Assembly: GCA_002339165.1 (NCBI GenBank)
Contig: DDJS01000075.1
Coordinates: 84,778 to 96,841, forward strand
Reading direction: 5' to 3'
Source: Cellvibrionales bacterium UBA2618
Lineage (GTDB): Bacteria > Pseudomonadota > Gammaproteobacteria > Pseudomonadales > Porticoccaceae
DNA length: 12,064 nt
Shown here piece by piece: positions 1 to 6,901 of the stretch; position 1 is the stretch's first letter, and each line of letters begins with the position of its first letter. The position numbers and the translations under genes were made by a program. Below the pieces are notes generated by a model, which was not told the DNA's origin, searched no databases, and saw nothing but the letters and a program-made list of their open reading frames with translations.

Positions 1-650
1 TCAAATTGTTTTTCGCCATCGACATCGGCAATTTCGATGATCGATATATCAAATGTACCACCGCCAAGGTCGTAAACTGCGACCACGCGATCACCAGCCA
101 CCTTGTCAATACCGTAGGCCAAAGCCGCAGCAGTTGGCTCATTAATGATGCGCTTAACATCCAATCCGGCAATCCGACCAGCATCCTTGGTAGCCTGTCG
201 CTGCGAATCATTGAAGTACGCCGGAACTGTAATCACCGCTTCACTCACCGACTCACCCAAATAATCTTCGGCAGTTTTCTTCATTTTCTTGAGCACTTCA
301 GCCGAGATCTGCGGCGCCGCTTTGCTGTCGCCTTTGATCTCGACCCAGGCGTCGCCATTGTCAGCCTTGACAATTTTATACGGCACCATCTTGATGTCTT
401 TTTGTACGACGTCGTCTTCAAAGCGACGACCAATCAGTCGCTTGACGGCGTAGACCGTGTTCACTGGGTTGGTTACCGCCTGACGTTTGGCGGACTGACC
501 CACCAGTATCTCACCGTCCTGGGCAAACGCAACCACCGATGGCGTAGTCCGCGCTCCCTCGGCGTTTTCAATCACTTTTGGCTTATCGCCCTCCAGCACA
601 GCAACGCAAGAATTGGTCGTGCCTAGATCGATACCGATAATTTTTCCCAT
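1..650 (-). CDS. dnaK: Chaperone DnaK (Hsp70), N-terminal part, cut by the window edge
   Basis: Hsp70 chaperone: ATP-driven binding and release of unfolded proteins in the cytoplasm, working with GrpE and DnaJ. Only about the first 216 codons are present, which is part of the ATPase domain; the rest lies beyond the left edge. The protein opens with MGKIIGIDLGTTNSCVAV, the phosphate-1 motif of the actin/Hsp70 fold. Further on are the ATPase-domain segments VITVPAYFNDSQRQATKDAG, RIINEPTAAALAYG and DLGGGTFDIS; the threonine in GGGTFD corresponds to the autophosphorylated Thr199 of E. coli. The ATG at 650 is preceded by GAGGAG (665-660) with 9 bases between. It follows grpE on the same strand after about 100 bases, the common grpE-dnaK-dnaJ order, so dnaJ is expected to the left. 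Likely transcribed from the grpE heat-shock promoter and perhaps from a second one just upstream. Confidence 0.98.
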   Translation of the reverse strand, partial: MGKIIGIDLGTTNSCVAVLEGDKPKVIENAEGARTTPSVVAFAQDGEILVGQSAKRQAVTNPVNTVYAVKRLIGRRFEDDVVQKDIKMVPYKIVKADNGDAWVEIKGDSKAAPQISAEVLKKMKKTAEDYLGESVSEAVITVPAYFNDSQRQATKDAGRIAGLDVKRIINEPTAAALAYGIDKVAGDRVVAVYDLGGGTFDISIIEIADVDGEKQF

Positions 651-723
651 GCCTTAAATCTCCTCTATTCGCTTAAAACTCTTCGCTAAAAATTAGTGTC
701 TCGTCGTCCATCCTAGATTGTAT

Positions 724-751
724 ATGTGGGTACAAATTCTCTAAATTCAAG
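724..751 (-). promoter_or_regulatory. Possible second heat-shock (sigma32) promoter for dnaK
   Basis: On the minus strand, CTTGAAT (751-745) is followed after 13 bases by ACCCACAT (731-724). Against the sigma32 consensus CTTGAAA-N13-CCCCATnT this matches 6 of 7 bases in the -35 box and 5 of 7 specified bases in the -10 box. The spacer equals that of the strong promoter before grpE. The -35 box begins two bases past the grpE stop codon, and the predicted start leaves a leader of roughly 65 bases before dnaK. No convincing sigma70 boxes were seen in this gap. The activity is inferred. Confidence 0.45.
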
Positions 752-753
752 GT

Positions 754-1302
754 TTAAGGTGCTTTTGAAACGGTCACCATAGCCGGTCGCACCAACCGCC
801 CATGGAGCGTGTATCCCTTTTGAAACACATCAATAACGGTGTTCGCCTCGATATCTGCACTCGGCAGCATACTCACAGCCTGATGCAGATCGGCGTCGAA
901 CGGTTGCCCAGCAGGATCGACCTGTTCAACTTTAAAATTAGTCAGCGCATCAACAAAGCTTTTTAAAGTCAATTGAAGGCCCTCGGCGACCGGTTTTTGC
1001 CCTTCATCGTCGCCATCGATAGTACTCAGAGCGCGTTCCAAATTGTCAACCACGGGAAGCAGCGCAGAAACAAATTTGTCGAGCGCAAATTTATGCGCAT
1101 TTTCTACGTCACGCTGGGTGCGACGACGAACATTTTGTATTTCAGCCTGAACCCTTAACACCTGTTCGTTTGCGTCGGCCAATTCTCGCTGCAGCTTTTC
1201 GCTATCAGATTCTGCCTCGTCAATCACCAACTCCGGTTCCAAAGGGGTCTCGGCACCCTTGTTTTCTGGCTCTTCACTCCCAGTTTCAGTTTCTTGCGAC
1301 AC
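754..1302 (-). CDS. grpE: Nucleotide exchange factor GrpE
   Basis: GrpE dimers release ADP from DnaK and act as a thermosensor for the Hsp70 cycle in the cytoplasm. The protein is 182 residues with the chosen start, near the usual bacterial size. It has an acidic, poorly conserved N-terminus (1-35), a long charged helix fitting the dimer coiled coil (about 35-75), the segment LPVVDNLERAL (82-92), and the C-terminal beta domain that ends with the family signature GYTLHGRLVRPAMVTVSK (163-180). The GTG at 1302 is chosen because AGGAGG lies 5 bases before it. The frame stays open to a TTG at 1383, but that codon sits inside the -35 box of the sigma32 promoter and cannot be a start on the heat-shock transcript. 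It is divergent from recN and upstream of dnaK, with which it probably forms an operon. Confidence 0.96.
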   Translation of the reverse strand: MSQETETGSEEPENKGAETPLEPELVIDEAESDSEKLQRELADANEQVLRVQAEIQNVRRRTQRDVENAHKFALDKFVSALLPVVDNLERALSTIDGDDEGQKPVAEGLQLTLKSFVDALTNFKVEQVDPAGQPFDADLHQAVSMLPSADIEANTVIDVFQKGYTLHGRLVRPAMVTVSKAP

Positions 1303-1307
1303 GCCAA

Positions 1308-1313
1308 CCTCCT
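1308..1313 (-). promoter_or_regulatory. Ribosome binding site deciding the grpE start
   Basis: A full AGGAGG reads on the minus strand at 1313-1308, five bases before the GTG at 1302. This perfect Shine-Dalgarno sequence favours the internal GTG over the longer open frame starting at 1383. Confidence 0.85.
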
Positions 1314-1356
1314 CGGTTCTTAAAGTCTGTTGTTTATATACGGTTACTTTATGTGG

Positions 1357-1384
1357 ATATGGGGACGAACTAAATAGTTTCAAG
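1357..1384 (-). promoter_or_regulatory. Sigma32 heat-shock promoter of grpE
   Basis: The minus strand reads CTTGAAA (1384-1378), a 13-base spacer, then CCCCATAT (1364-1357). This matches every specified position of the sigma32 (RpoH) consensus CTTGAAA-N11-16-CCCCATnT. Transcription should start near 1350, giving a leader of about 48 bases ahead of the grpE GTG. It is the textbook promoter type for grpE and dnaK in proteobacteria. Confidence 0.9.
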
Positions 1385-1387
1385 CGA

Positions 1388-1416
1388 TTGCCTAACAGCA
1401 GGCGTCGGTGTATAAG
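1388..1416 (+). promoter_or_regulatory. Probable sigma70 promoter of recN
   Basis: TTGCCT (1388-1393, 4 of 6 to consensus) and TATAAG (1411-1416, 5 of 6) are separated by the ideal 17 bases. Transcription would begin near 1423, about 20 bases before the recN TTG start. The -35 box lies only three bases from the grpE sigma32 -35 box on the other strand. I found no CTGT-N8-ACAG LexA operator here, although recN is an SOS gene in E. coli. Confidence 0.6.
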
Positions 1417-1443
1417 ATCATAAAACTGTGGATCATTGGCAAA

Positions 1444-3123
1444 TTGCTCTTATCAATCGACATTAACAATTACACCCTGGTAGATCACTTAGAGATCGAA
1501 TTCGCTCAGGGTACGACCGCAATCAGCGGCGAGACCGGCGCAGGCAAGTCGCTGGTTCTCGATGCGCTGGCGATGGCCTTGGGTGGGCGCGCAGATTCGG
1601 GGACCATACGCCATGGCCAAACACGCGCTGAAATCTGCGCGCACTTTGATCTTAGTGAGGTTGGCGAGGCCCGCGATTGGCTACTATCGCAAGATTTCGA
1701 CGGCGACGGTGACTGCGTACTCCGTCGCCTCTACTCGGTCGAAGGTCGATCGCGCGGCTACATCAATGGCCAATCCTGTACCATGCAGCAACTGCAAACG
1801 CTCGGCGAAATGCTCATCGATATTCATAGCCAGCACGAGCACCAATCGCTGCTGCGCAAAAAGACCCACCGTCGCCTTCTCGATGAGTACGCCGCAGCGC
1901 AGAATCTGGCCGCCAAAGTGAGCAAGCAATTCGGCGAGGTGCGCGCGTTGCAACAGACCATTGCCGCGTTGCAAGCCAGCTCTGCCGATACCTCTGCGCG
2001 GATCGAACTGCTGCAATTTCAAATCGACGAATTGGCCCACCTAGACATACAAGCTGGCGAGTTTGATCGACTCGAAAGCGAGCAGCGCGGCCTTGCCAAT
2101 GCCGAGCAAATCATCCGCGATAGCAGGCAATTGTTATCCCTATGCGAACAGGATGATCAAAGCAATATTCGCGATTCACTCAATCTTGGGCTGTCTATTT
2201 TAGCGGCCATGGCGCACCGACCGGAAGCCCTCGACAGCGTTGAAGAAATGCTCCGCAGCAGCCTTATTCAGGTCGAGGAAGCGGCGCGTGAAATAGAGGC
2301 CTCACTGGACGGTTTCAACCTCGACCCAGAGCGCTTGACGCAAGTCAACGAAAGGCTTTCGGCGATGTTCCAACTGGCACGAAAACATCGAGTAAAACCC
2401 TCAGAACTACATGTTAAAGCGATCGATCTAGCCTTCGAACTCGACGGACTAAAGGGCGGCGATAAAAACCTACAAGGACTGGGCGAACAATTGCAGGCAT
2501 GCTCGGAAGCGTACTTGACGGCTGCCAAAAAACTCGGTGCAAGCCGTTCAAAAGCGGCGAAAAAAATGGCCGTCGAAATCAATCGACAACTGCACGCCCT
2601 GGCTATGCCGGGGGCTGATTTTACCGTGGCGCAAACGGCCTATGGCGAGGGTGAATGGCGTGCCAGCGGGCTCGATGAGATCGAATTTGTAATCTCTACC
2701 AATCCCGGCCAACCCCACAAAGCACTTCAAAAAATCGCCTCGGGCGGCGAACTCTCCAGAGTCAGCTTGGCGATTCAAGTGGTCGCCGCGAAGCATTCCA
2801 ATATACCGACGCTGGTATTTGATGAGGTCGACGTCGGTATTGGCGGCGCCACCGCCGACGTGGTCGGACGCTTGCTCAAATCGCTCGGTGCGGCGGGTCA
2901 GGTCATTAGCGTAACCCACCAACCGCAGGTAGCAGCGCACGCTCATCACCATTATGTGGCAGAAAAAGTCATTGCATCGGGTAATACCGCCTCGCTGATG
3001 AGCGCCTTAGAGCCCGCACAGCGCGCTGATGAACTAGCGCGTATGCTGGGCGGTGCCGAGATTACCGAACAGACATTACTGCACGCTCAGGAGATGCTAG
3101 AACTCGCCAAAAAACCGATGTAA
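1444..3123 (+). CDS. recN: DNA repair protein RecN
   Basis: RecN is an SMC-like ATPase of the cytoplasm that acts in recombinational repair of double-strand breaks. With the chosen start it is 559 residues, matching the family (about 553). Walker A is GETGAGKS (29-36). The ABC signature is SGGELSR (433-439) and Walker B is LVFDEVDVGIGG with Asp460-Glu461. Between the ATPase halves lies a long helical coiled-coil region rich in Leu, Gln, Glu and Ala, as expected. The TTG at 1444 gives MLLSIDINNYTLVDHLEI, which aligns with the E. coli N-terminus (MLAQLTISNFAIV). A GTG at 1408 lies just before and overlaps the spacer/-10 end of the likely promoter, so it is probably upstream of the transcript start. 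The binding site is weak (GTGGA, spacing about 11), so start confidence is moderate. No nadK gene precedes it, unlike in E. coli. Confidence 0.96.
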   Translation: MLLSIDINNYTLVDHLEIEFAQGTTAISGETGAGKSLVLDALAMALGGRADSGTIRHGQTRAEICAHFDLSEVGEARDWLLSQDFDGDGDCVLRRLYSVEGRSRGYINGQSCTMQQLQTLGEMLIDIHSQHEHQSLLRKKTHRRLLDEYAAAQNLAAKVSKQFGEVRALQQTIAALQASSADTSARIELLQFQIDELAHLDIQAGEFDRLESEQRGLANAEQIIRDSRQLLSLCEQDDQSNIRDSLNLGLSILAAMAHRPEALDSVEEMLRSSLIQVEEAAREIEASLDGFNLDPERLTQVNERLSAMFQLARKHRVKPSELHVKAIDLAFELDGLKGGDKNLQGLGEQLQACSEAYLTAAKKLGASRSKAAKKMAVEINRQLHALAMPGADFTVAQTAYGEGEWRASGLDEIEFVISTNPGQPHKALQKIASGGELSRVSLAIQVVAAKHSNIPTLVFDEVDVGIGGATADVVGRLLKSLGAAGQVISVTHQPQVAAHAHHHYVAEKVIASGNTASLMSALEPAQRADELARMLGGAEITEQTLLHAQEMLELAKKPM

Positions 3124-3135
3124 CCGTTTTACATA

Positions 3136-3156
3136 GGCTCGACGGTTTACCGAGCC
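3136..3156 (+). other. Small hairpin just after the recN stop
   Basis: GGCTCG (3136-3141) pairs with CGAGCC (3151-3156) around a 9-base loop, starting 12 bases past the recN stop. No T-run follows it, so it is not a terminator by itself; it may protect the mRNA 3' end or be chance. Confidence 0.35.
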
Positions 3157-3169
3157 GCTTTCTACCGCC

Positions 3170-3203
3170 AAAAAAAACCCGGCAACAGCGTGCCGGGTTT
3201 TTT
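3170..3203. terminator. Bidirectional Rho-independent terminator between recN and pnp
   Basis: CCCGGCA (3178-3184) and TGCCGGG (3191-3197) form a 7-bp GC-rich stem with a 6-base loop. It is flanked by eight A on the left (3170-3177) and six T on the right (3198-3203). Read from the plus strand it ends recN; read from the minus strand it ends pnp, with eight T after the stem and about 30 bases after the pnp stop. The two genes converge here, so one hairpin serves both. Confidence 0.93.
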
Positions 3204-3234
3204 AATTGGGCGCGTCAACCGCCCGACGACACCG

Positions 3235-5364
3235 CTATTCGGCGTCGGGCGCTGGCTGCGACTCGGCAGCAGCACCACCTTCTTCTAACAGCGCTTCTTT
3301 GATCGACAATTTAACCCGACCGCGATTATCAATTTCGATGACTTTAACCCGCACATCCTGCCCTTCGCTGAGGTGATCGGTGACCTTGTTAACGCGCTCT
3401 TGCGCTATCTGTGAGATATGCACCAAACCATCTGTACCCGGCATAAAGTTAACAAAGGCGCCAAAATCTACGATGCGAACCACTTTCCCATCGTAGATGG
3501 TACCTGGTTCTGGGTCGGCAACAATGGCGCTGATGGCGTCGAGCGCCGCCTGCAAACCGTCGTTGTCATCGGCGTAAATCTTAACCGAACCGTCATCGGT
3601 AATATCGATGGTCGAATTGGTTTCGTCGCACAGCGCACGAATCGTCGCGCCACCCTTGCCGATGACGTCGCGGATCTTGTCCGAATCGATCTGCATCACA
3701 CCCATGCGCGGCGCCGATTCAGCAACCTCATCACGACCAGTCGCCAACACTCGGTTCATCTCACCGAGTATGTGCAAGCGCGCTTGCATGGCTTGCTGCA
3801 AGGCAATTTCCATGATTTCCTCGGTAATGCCCTCGATTTTAATGTCCATTTGCAACGCAGTAATGCCCTGCGCCGTACCGGCCACTTTAAAGTCCATATC
3901 GCCGAGGTGATCCTCGTCACCGAGAATATCTGTCAATACCGCAAAACCTTCGGCTTCTTTGACCAGTCCCATGGCGATACCGGCAACCGGTGACTTGAGT
4001 GGCACACCCGCATCCATCAGCGCCAAACTGGATCCACAGACCGAGGCCATCGAGCTTGAGCCATTGGATTCGGTGATTTCTGAAACAACCCGAATGGCGT
4101 AGGGGAATTCCTCTTGCGAAGGCAATACCGCCGCGATACCGCGACGCGCCAGGCGCCCGTGACCTACTTCTCGGCGACTAGTAAAACCGATGCGACCGCA
4201 TTCACCCACCGAGTATGGAGGGAAGTTGTAATGCAACATGAAGGGGTCGTCACGGCGTCCTTCGAGGGCGTCAATCATCTGCGCGTCGCGGGTAGAACCC
4301 AGCGTTGCGGCAACAATCGCCTGAGTCTCACCACGGGTGAACAATGCAGAACCGTGGACCCGTGGCAGCATGCCCACTTCGACATTAATACTTCGAACGG
4401 TATCGGTATTACGGCCATCGATCCGTGGTTCACCACGAATAATACGCCCCCGAACAATTTTCTTTTCGAGCTTTTTGAACGCGTCCTTAACTTCGTCCCC
4501 AGATACTTTACCATCGACCACCAAGGTGCTCATCGCGCGGTCTTTAATGCTACTGATACTTGCGACACGCTGCTGCTTATCAACGGTCTGGTAGGCAGCG
4601 TCTAAATCTGCGCTAGCCAGAGCATCGAGGGCCTTGGCCATGTCTTGATTGACCGCCTCTTCCTGCCAATCCCAGCGTGGCTTGCCAACCTCGGCAGCCA
4701 ACTGTTCGATCACAGTGATCACTGCTTGCATCTCTTGATGAGCAAACAAAACGCCACCGAGCATGATGTCTTCAGACAGCTCACTGGCTTCGGATTCGAC
4801 CATCAACACCGCGTCTTTAGTGCCCGCGACAATCATGTCCAAATCGGAAGTTTCGAGATCGCTGTAGGTTGGATTCAACAGGTAGCCCTGATCGCCTGTG
4901 TAGCCAATGCGAGCGCCGCCGATCGGACCATTAAAGGGTATACCAGAAATTGACAAAGCCGCCGAGGTACCGATCATCGCGGCTATATCTGGATCGATGT
5001 TCTTCTCCGCCGAAATCACCGTACAAACCACCTGAACTTCGTTTTTAAAGCCGTTGGGGAACAGTGGGCGAATCGGACGATCGATCAATCGCGAGGTCAG
5101 TGTTTCCTTCTCGCTGGGTCGGCCTTCACGCTTGAAAAAGCCACCGGGAATCTTGCCCGCGGCGTAAGCTTTCTCTTGATAGTGCACACCAAGCGGGAAA
5201 AAATCCATGCCCGGCTTGGCCTCTCTGGCACCAACTACGGTACACAGAACAGTGGTATTGTCGATGGAGCAGAGCACCGCGCCCGTAGCTTGCCGAGCTA
5301 CTCGACCGGTCTCTAAGGTGACAGTGTGACTGCCGTACTGAAACTTCTTTACTATAGGATTCAT
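3235..5364 (-). CDS. pnp: Polyribonucleotide nucleotidyltransferase (PNPase)
   Basis: PNPase is the trimeric phosphorolytic 3'-to-5' exoribonuclease, releasing nucleoside diphosphates, and a degradosome part. It has 709 residues against 711 in E. coli. Domains in order: first RNase PH domain (about 10-145), an all-helical linker domain (about 230-310), second RNase PH domain (about 315-545) with FTRGETQ (342-348), paired arginines at 397-398 and the acidic site LGDEDHLGDMDFK, where Asp485 and Asp491 correspond to the metal-binding Asp486 and Asp492 of E. coli. A KH domain (VIGKGGATIRAL, 567-578) and an S1 domain (about 620-690) follow. The ATG at 5364 has AAAGG (5376-5372) 7 bases upstream. 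It is the last gene of the rimP operon here, after rpsO. The 190-base leader carries a long hairpin that may mediate RNase III-dependent autocontrol as in E. coli. Confidence 0.99.
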   Translation of the reverse strand: MNPIVKKFQYGSHTVTLETGRVARQATGAVLCSIDNTTVLCTVVGAREAKPGMDFFPLGVHYQEKAYAAGKIPGGFFKREGRPSEKETLTSRLIDRPIRPLFPNGFKNEVQVVCTVISAEKNIDPDIAAMIGTSAALSISGIPFNGPIGGARIGYTGDQGYLLNPTYSDLETSDLDMIVAGTKDAVLMVESEASELSEDIMLGGVLFAHQEMQAVITVIEQLAAEVGKPRWDWQEEAVNQDMAKALDALASADLDAAYQTVDKQQRVASISSIKDRAMSTLVVDGKVSGDEVKDAFKKLEKKIVRGRIIRGEPRIDGRNTDTVRSINVEVGMLPRVHGSALFTRGETQAIVAATLGSTRDAQMIDALEGRRDDPFMLHYNFPPYSVGECGRIGFTSRREVGHGRLARRGIAAVLPSQEEFPYAIRVVSEITESNGSSSMASVCGSSLALMDAGVPLKSPVAGIAMGLVKEAEGFAVLTDILGDEDHLGDMDFKVAGTAQGITALQMDIKIEGITEEIMEIALQQAMQARLHILGEMNRVLATGRDEVAESAPRMGVMQIDSDKIRDVIGKGGATIRALCDETNSTIDITDDGSVKIYADDNDGLQAALDAISAIVADPEPGTIYDGKVVRIVDFGAFVNFMPGTDGLVHISQIAQERVNKVTDHLSEGQDVRVKVIEIDNRGRVKLSIKEALLEEGGAAAESQPAPDAE

Positions 5365-5423
5365 TTTGTTGCCTTTGTAAGTCTGAGTTAAAACGCCCTT
5401 TAACCTACGCCGTGCCGTGCTGC

Positions 5424-5468
5424 TCGGGTTACTGATATCTACTGCAACAATAGATATCAGTAACTCGA
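5424..5468 (-). promoter_or_regulatory. Long hairpin in the pnp leader, possible RNase III site
   Basis: In the minus-strand transcript, 5464-5451 pairs perfectly with 5441-5428 over 14 bp (GTTACTGATATCTA and its complement) around a 9-base loop. After one C-A mismatch, three more pairs extend it to 5468/5424. It lies about 60 bases before the pnp ATG and has no T-tract, so it is not a terminator. In E. coli the pnp leader folds into a hairpin cut by RNase III, after which PNPase represses its own mRNA. The position fits the same use here; the sequence alone does not prove it. Confidence 0.7.
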
Positions 5469-5520
5469 TCAGAATGGTCCCGACCCAGGTCGTCTAAGGC
5501 ATGGATGTGGTGCTGCCTAA

Positions 5521-5545
5521 GGTCTGGTGCCACTGGCCCCAGACC
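5521..5545 (-). other. Hairpin after rpsO, possible weak terminator or processing site
   Basis: In the minus-strand transcript GGTCTGG (5545-5539) pairs with CCAGACC (5527-5521). Inside, after a G-A mismatch, GCC pairs with GGC around a three-base AGT loop. It begins about 10 bases past the rpsO stop. The following bases are TTAGGC, with no T-run, so strong intrinsic termination is unlikely. It may limit 3' decay of rpsO mRNA or attenuate pnp. Confidence 0.45.
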
Positions 5546-5554
5546 CAACTGCAC

Positions 5555-5824
5555 CTATCGCCGCAAACCAAGCTTCTTGATGAGCTGCGCATATCGGCTG
5601 GAGTCTTTACCCTTGAGGTAATCCAGCAACTTTCGTCGTTGATTCACCATGCGAATCAACCCGCGACGTGAGTGATGGTCTTTCTTGTGATCGCCAAAGT
5701 GGCCTTGTAATTTATTGATGTTGGCGGTCAGCAGTGCAACTTGGACCTCGGGAGATCCGGTGTCATTTTCCGCAGTGCCGTGCTCTTTGACGATGATCGC
5801 TTTCTCTTCTGCATTTAGTGCCAT
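5555..5824 (-). CDS. rpsO: 30S ribosomal protein S15
   Basis: Primary 16S rRNA-binding protein of the 30S platform, binding the three-way junction of helices 20-22 and contributing to subunit bridges. The 89 residues equal the usual length. Family features are the DTGSPEVQVALL block (21-32), the HFGDHKKDHHSRRGL block (42-56), rich in His, Lys and Arg and contacting rRNA, and the basic C-terminus ending KKLGLRR. The ATG at 5824 has GGAG about 8 to 10 bases upstream. It stands between truB and pnp, the conserved order in gammaproteobacteria. The 136 bases between truB and rpsO hold no promoter I would trust; a TTGGCA is present but lacks a good -10 box. S15 of E. coli represses its own translation by binding an mRNA pseudoknot; I did not identify that fold here. 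Confidence 0.98.
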   Translation of the reverse strand: MALNAEEKAIIVKEHGTAENDTGSPEVQVALLTANINKLQGHFGDHKKDHHSRRGLIRMVNQRRKLLDYLKGKDSSRYAQLIKKLGLRR

Positions 5825-5960
5825 AACGCTTTCTCCAGTACGCGGTTAAGGTGATTCAGGCATACCCGCGCATACTTACAGGGGGCCTAGTGGGTGATCT
5901 GTCTAGATCTCTAAATGGTTGCCAAAGTTAATCAAAGCAACGTTACATCCGCGGAAGCCG

Positions 5961-6899
5961 TTAGGCCACCACCAGTCTGGAGGGAGCAAGATAGCCGTCA
6001 TCGGTCAATTTTGCCACGCCCAAAAATGTTTCGTCTTCACGAAAGACGCGCACTATATCCGCTTCTAGGTCAGGGATAAAGCCCTCTGGCGATAATACTG
6101 CCTGCCCCAATAGCAGCAGACTAGCTGATCGGTCGTCTAACACCGCGGCCGGCCGATCGGCGATCGCCGCATCAACCGGCAACAAAAACCGATCAAGCGA
6201 CGTGGGCCCGCCTTCGTCATGGTAGGTTTGTAACGCCTCAAGCGACGTCGACTGGCTCTCGTTAAAGGCACCCGCCGAGCAGCGATGTAAACGACTGACA
6301 TGCGCGCCACAACCCAACATGGCGCCCAGAGCTTCGGCCAGACTGCGCACGTAGGTACCCTTACTGCAATGCACATAGACATCGAGCAGTGCCGCCTGGC
6401 CCGCGGTAAAGTGCTCTATTTTATAATCAAAAATTTCCACAGGACGCGCACTACGTTCTATCTCGATCCCCTGACGGGCCAGTTTATACAGCGGCTGACC
6501 CTGATGTTTAAGGGCCGAATACATCGACGGAACCTGCTCTATAGGGCCCTTAAAAGTGTCGATTGCAGCGCTGATGAGGTCGATCGTCAAAGCGCTGGCA
6601 TCGGCGCTGCCGGTGATCTGCCCGTCGCAATCGCCGGTATCAGTCTGGACGCCAAGAGTAAACGTACTGCGGTAGCTCTTATCTGACTCCAATAAGTAAC
6701 GACTAAATTTGGTCGCCTCGCCCAAACAGATCGGCAAGACGCCGGTGGCGAGCGGGTCGAGACTGCCGGTGTGTCCGGCTTTGTTGGCATCGAACAGACG
6801 CCGCACGCGCTGCAACGCATGGTTCGAGGTTATCCCGGTAGGCTTGTCGAGTAAAAACGTGCCGCTAAGATCTCTACCGCGCGTACGCCGTCTCCCCAA
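5961..6899 (-). CDS. truB: tRNA pseudouridine-55 synthase TruB
   Basis: TruB isomerises uridine 55 of the T-loop in nearly all tRNAs to pseudouridine and also acts as a tRNA folding chaperone. The 312 residues compare with 314 in E. coli. The start gives MGRRRTRGRDLSGTFLLDKP, aligning with the E. coli N-terminus. The catalytic aspartate is Asp48 in GHTGSLDPLATGVLP, the same number as in E. coli. PSMYSALKHQGQPLYKLARQG and KGTYVRSLAEALG are family motifs, and a PUA-like C-terminal domain covers about 245-312. The start codon is TTG at 6899, two bases after the rbfA stop, with AGGA about 9 bases before it inside the end of rbfA. Translation is therefore probably coupled to rbfA. No in-frame ATG would keep the conserved N-terminus. 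Confidence 0.97.
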   Translation of the reverse strand: MGRRRTRGRDLSGTFLLDKPTGITSNHALQRVRRLFDANKAGHTGSLDPLATGVLPICLGEATKFSRYLLESDKSYRSTFTLGVQTDTGDCDGQITGSADASALTIDLISAAIDTFKGPIEQVPSMYSALKHQGQPLYKLARQGIEIERSARPVEIFDYKIEHFTAGQAALLDVYVHCSKGTYVRSLAEALGAMLGCGAHVSRLHRCSAGAFNESQSTSLEALQTYHDEGGPTSLDRFLLPVDAAIADRPAAVLDDRSASLLLLGQAVLSPEGFIPDLEADIVRVFREDETFLGVAKLTDDGYLAPSRLVVA

Positions 6900-6901
6900 G
6901 C

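Noticed and set aside
6..626. 206-codon plus-strand open frame opposite dnaK
   Set aside because: The minus strand encodes an unmistakable DnaK N-terminus throughout; the plus frame is a shadow without family similarity.
1327..1342. Possible LexA-like dyad starting CTGTTGTTTATATACG
   Set aside because: Only one half-site fits; the second half should be ACAG at fixed spacing and is TACG.
1303..1383. N-terminal extension of grpE starting at the TTG at 1383
   Set aside because: That TTG is part of the sigma32 -35 box, so it lies upstream of the transcript start; the GTG at 1302 has a perfect binding site.
3418..3993. 191-codon plus-strand open frame opposite pnp
   Set aside because: It covers the KH, S1 and catalytic region of PNPase on the other strand and resembles no protein family.
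5896..5909. Inverted repeat GATCT-GTCT-AGATC between truB and rpsO
   Set aside because: A 5-bp stem with a 4-base loop and no T-run or promoter context is too weak to call.
5825..5960. Possible rpsO promoter with TTGGCA as -35 box
   Set aside because: The hexamer 17 bases downstream is ACAGAT, a poor -10 match, and other spacings were no better.
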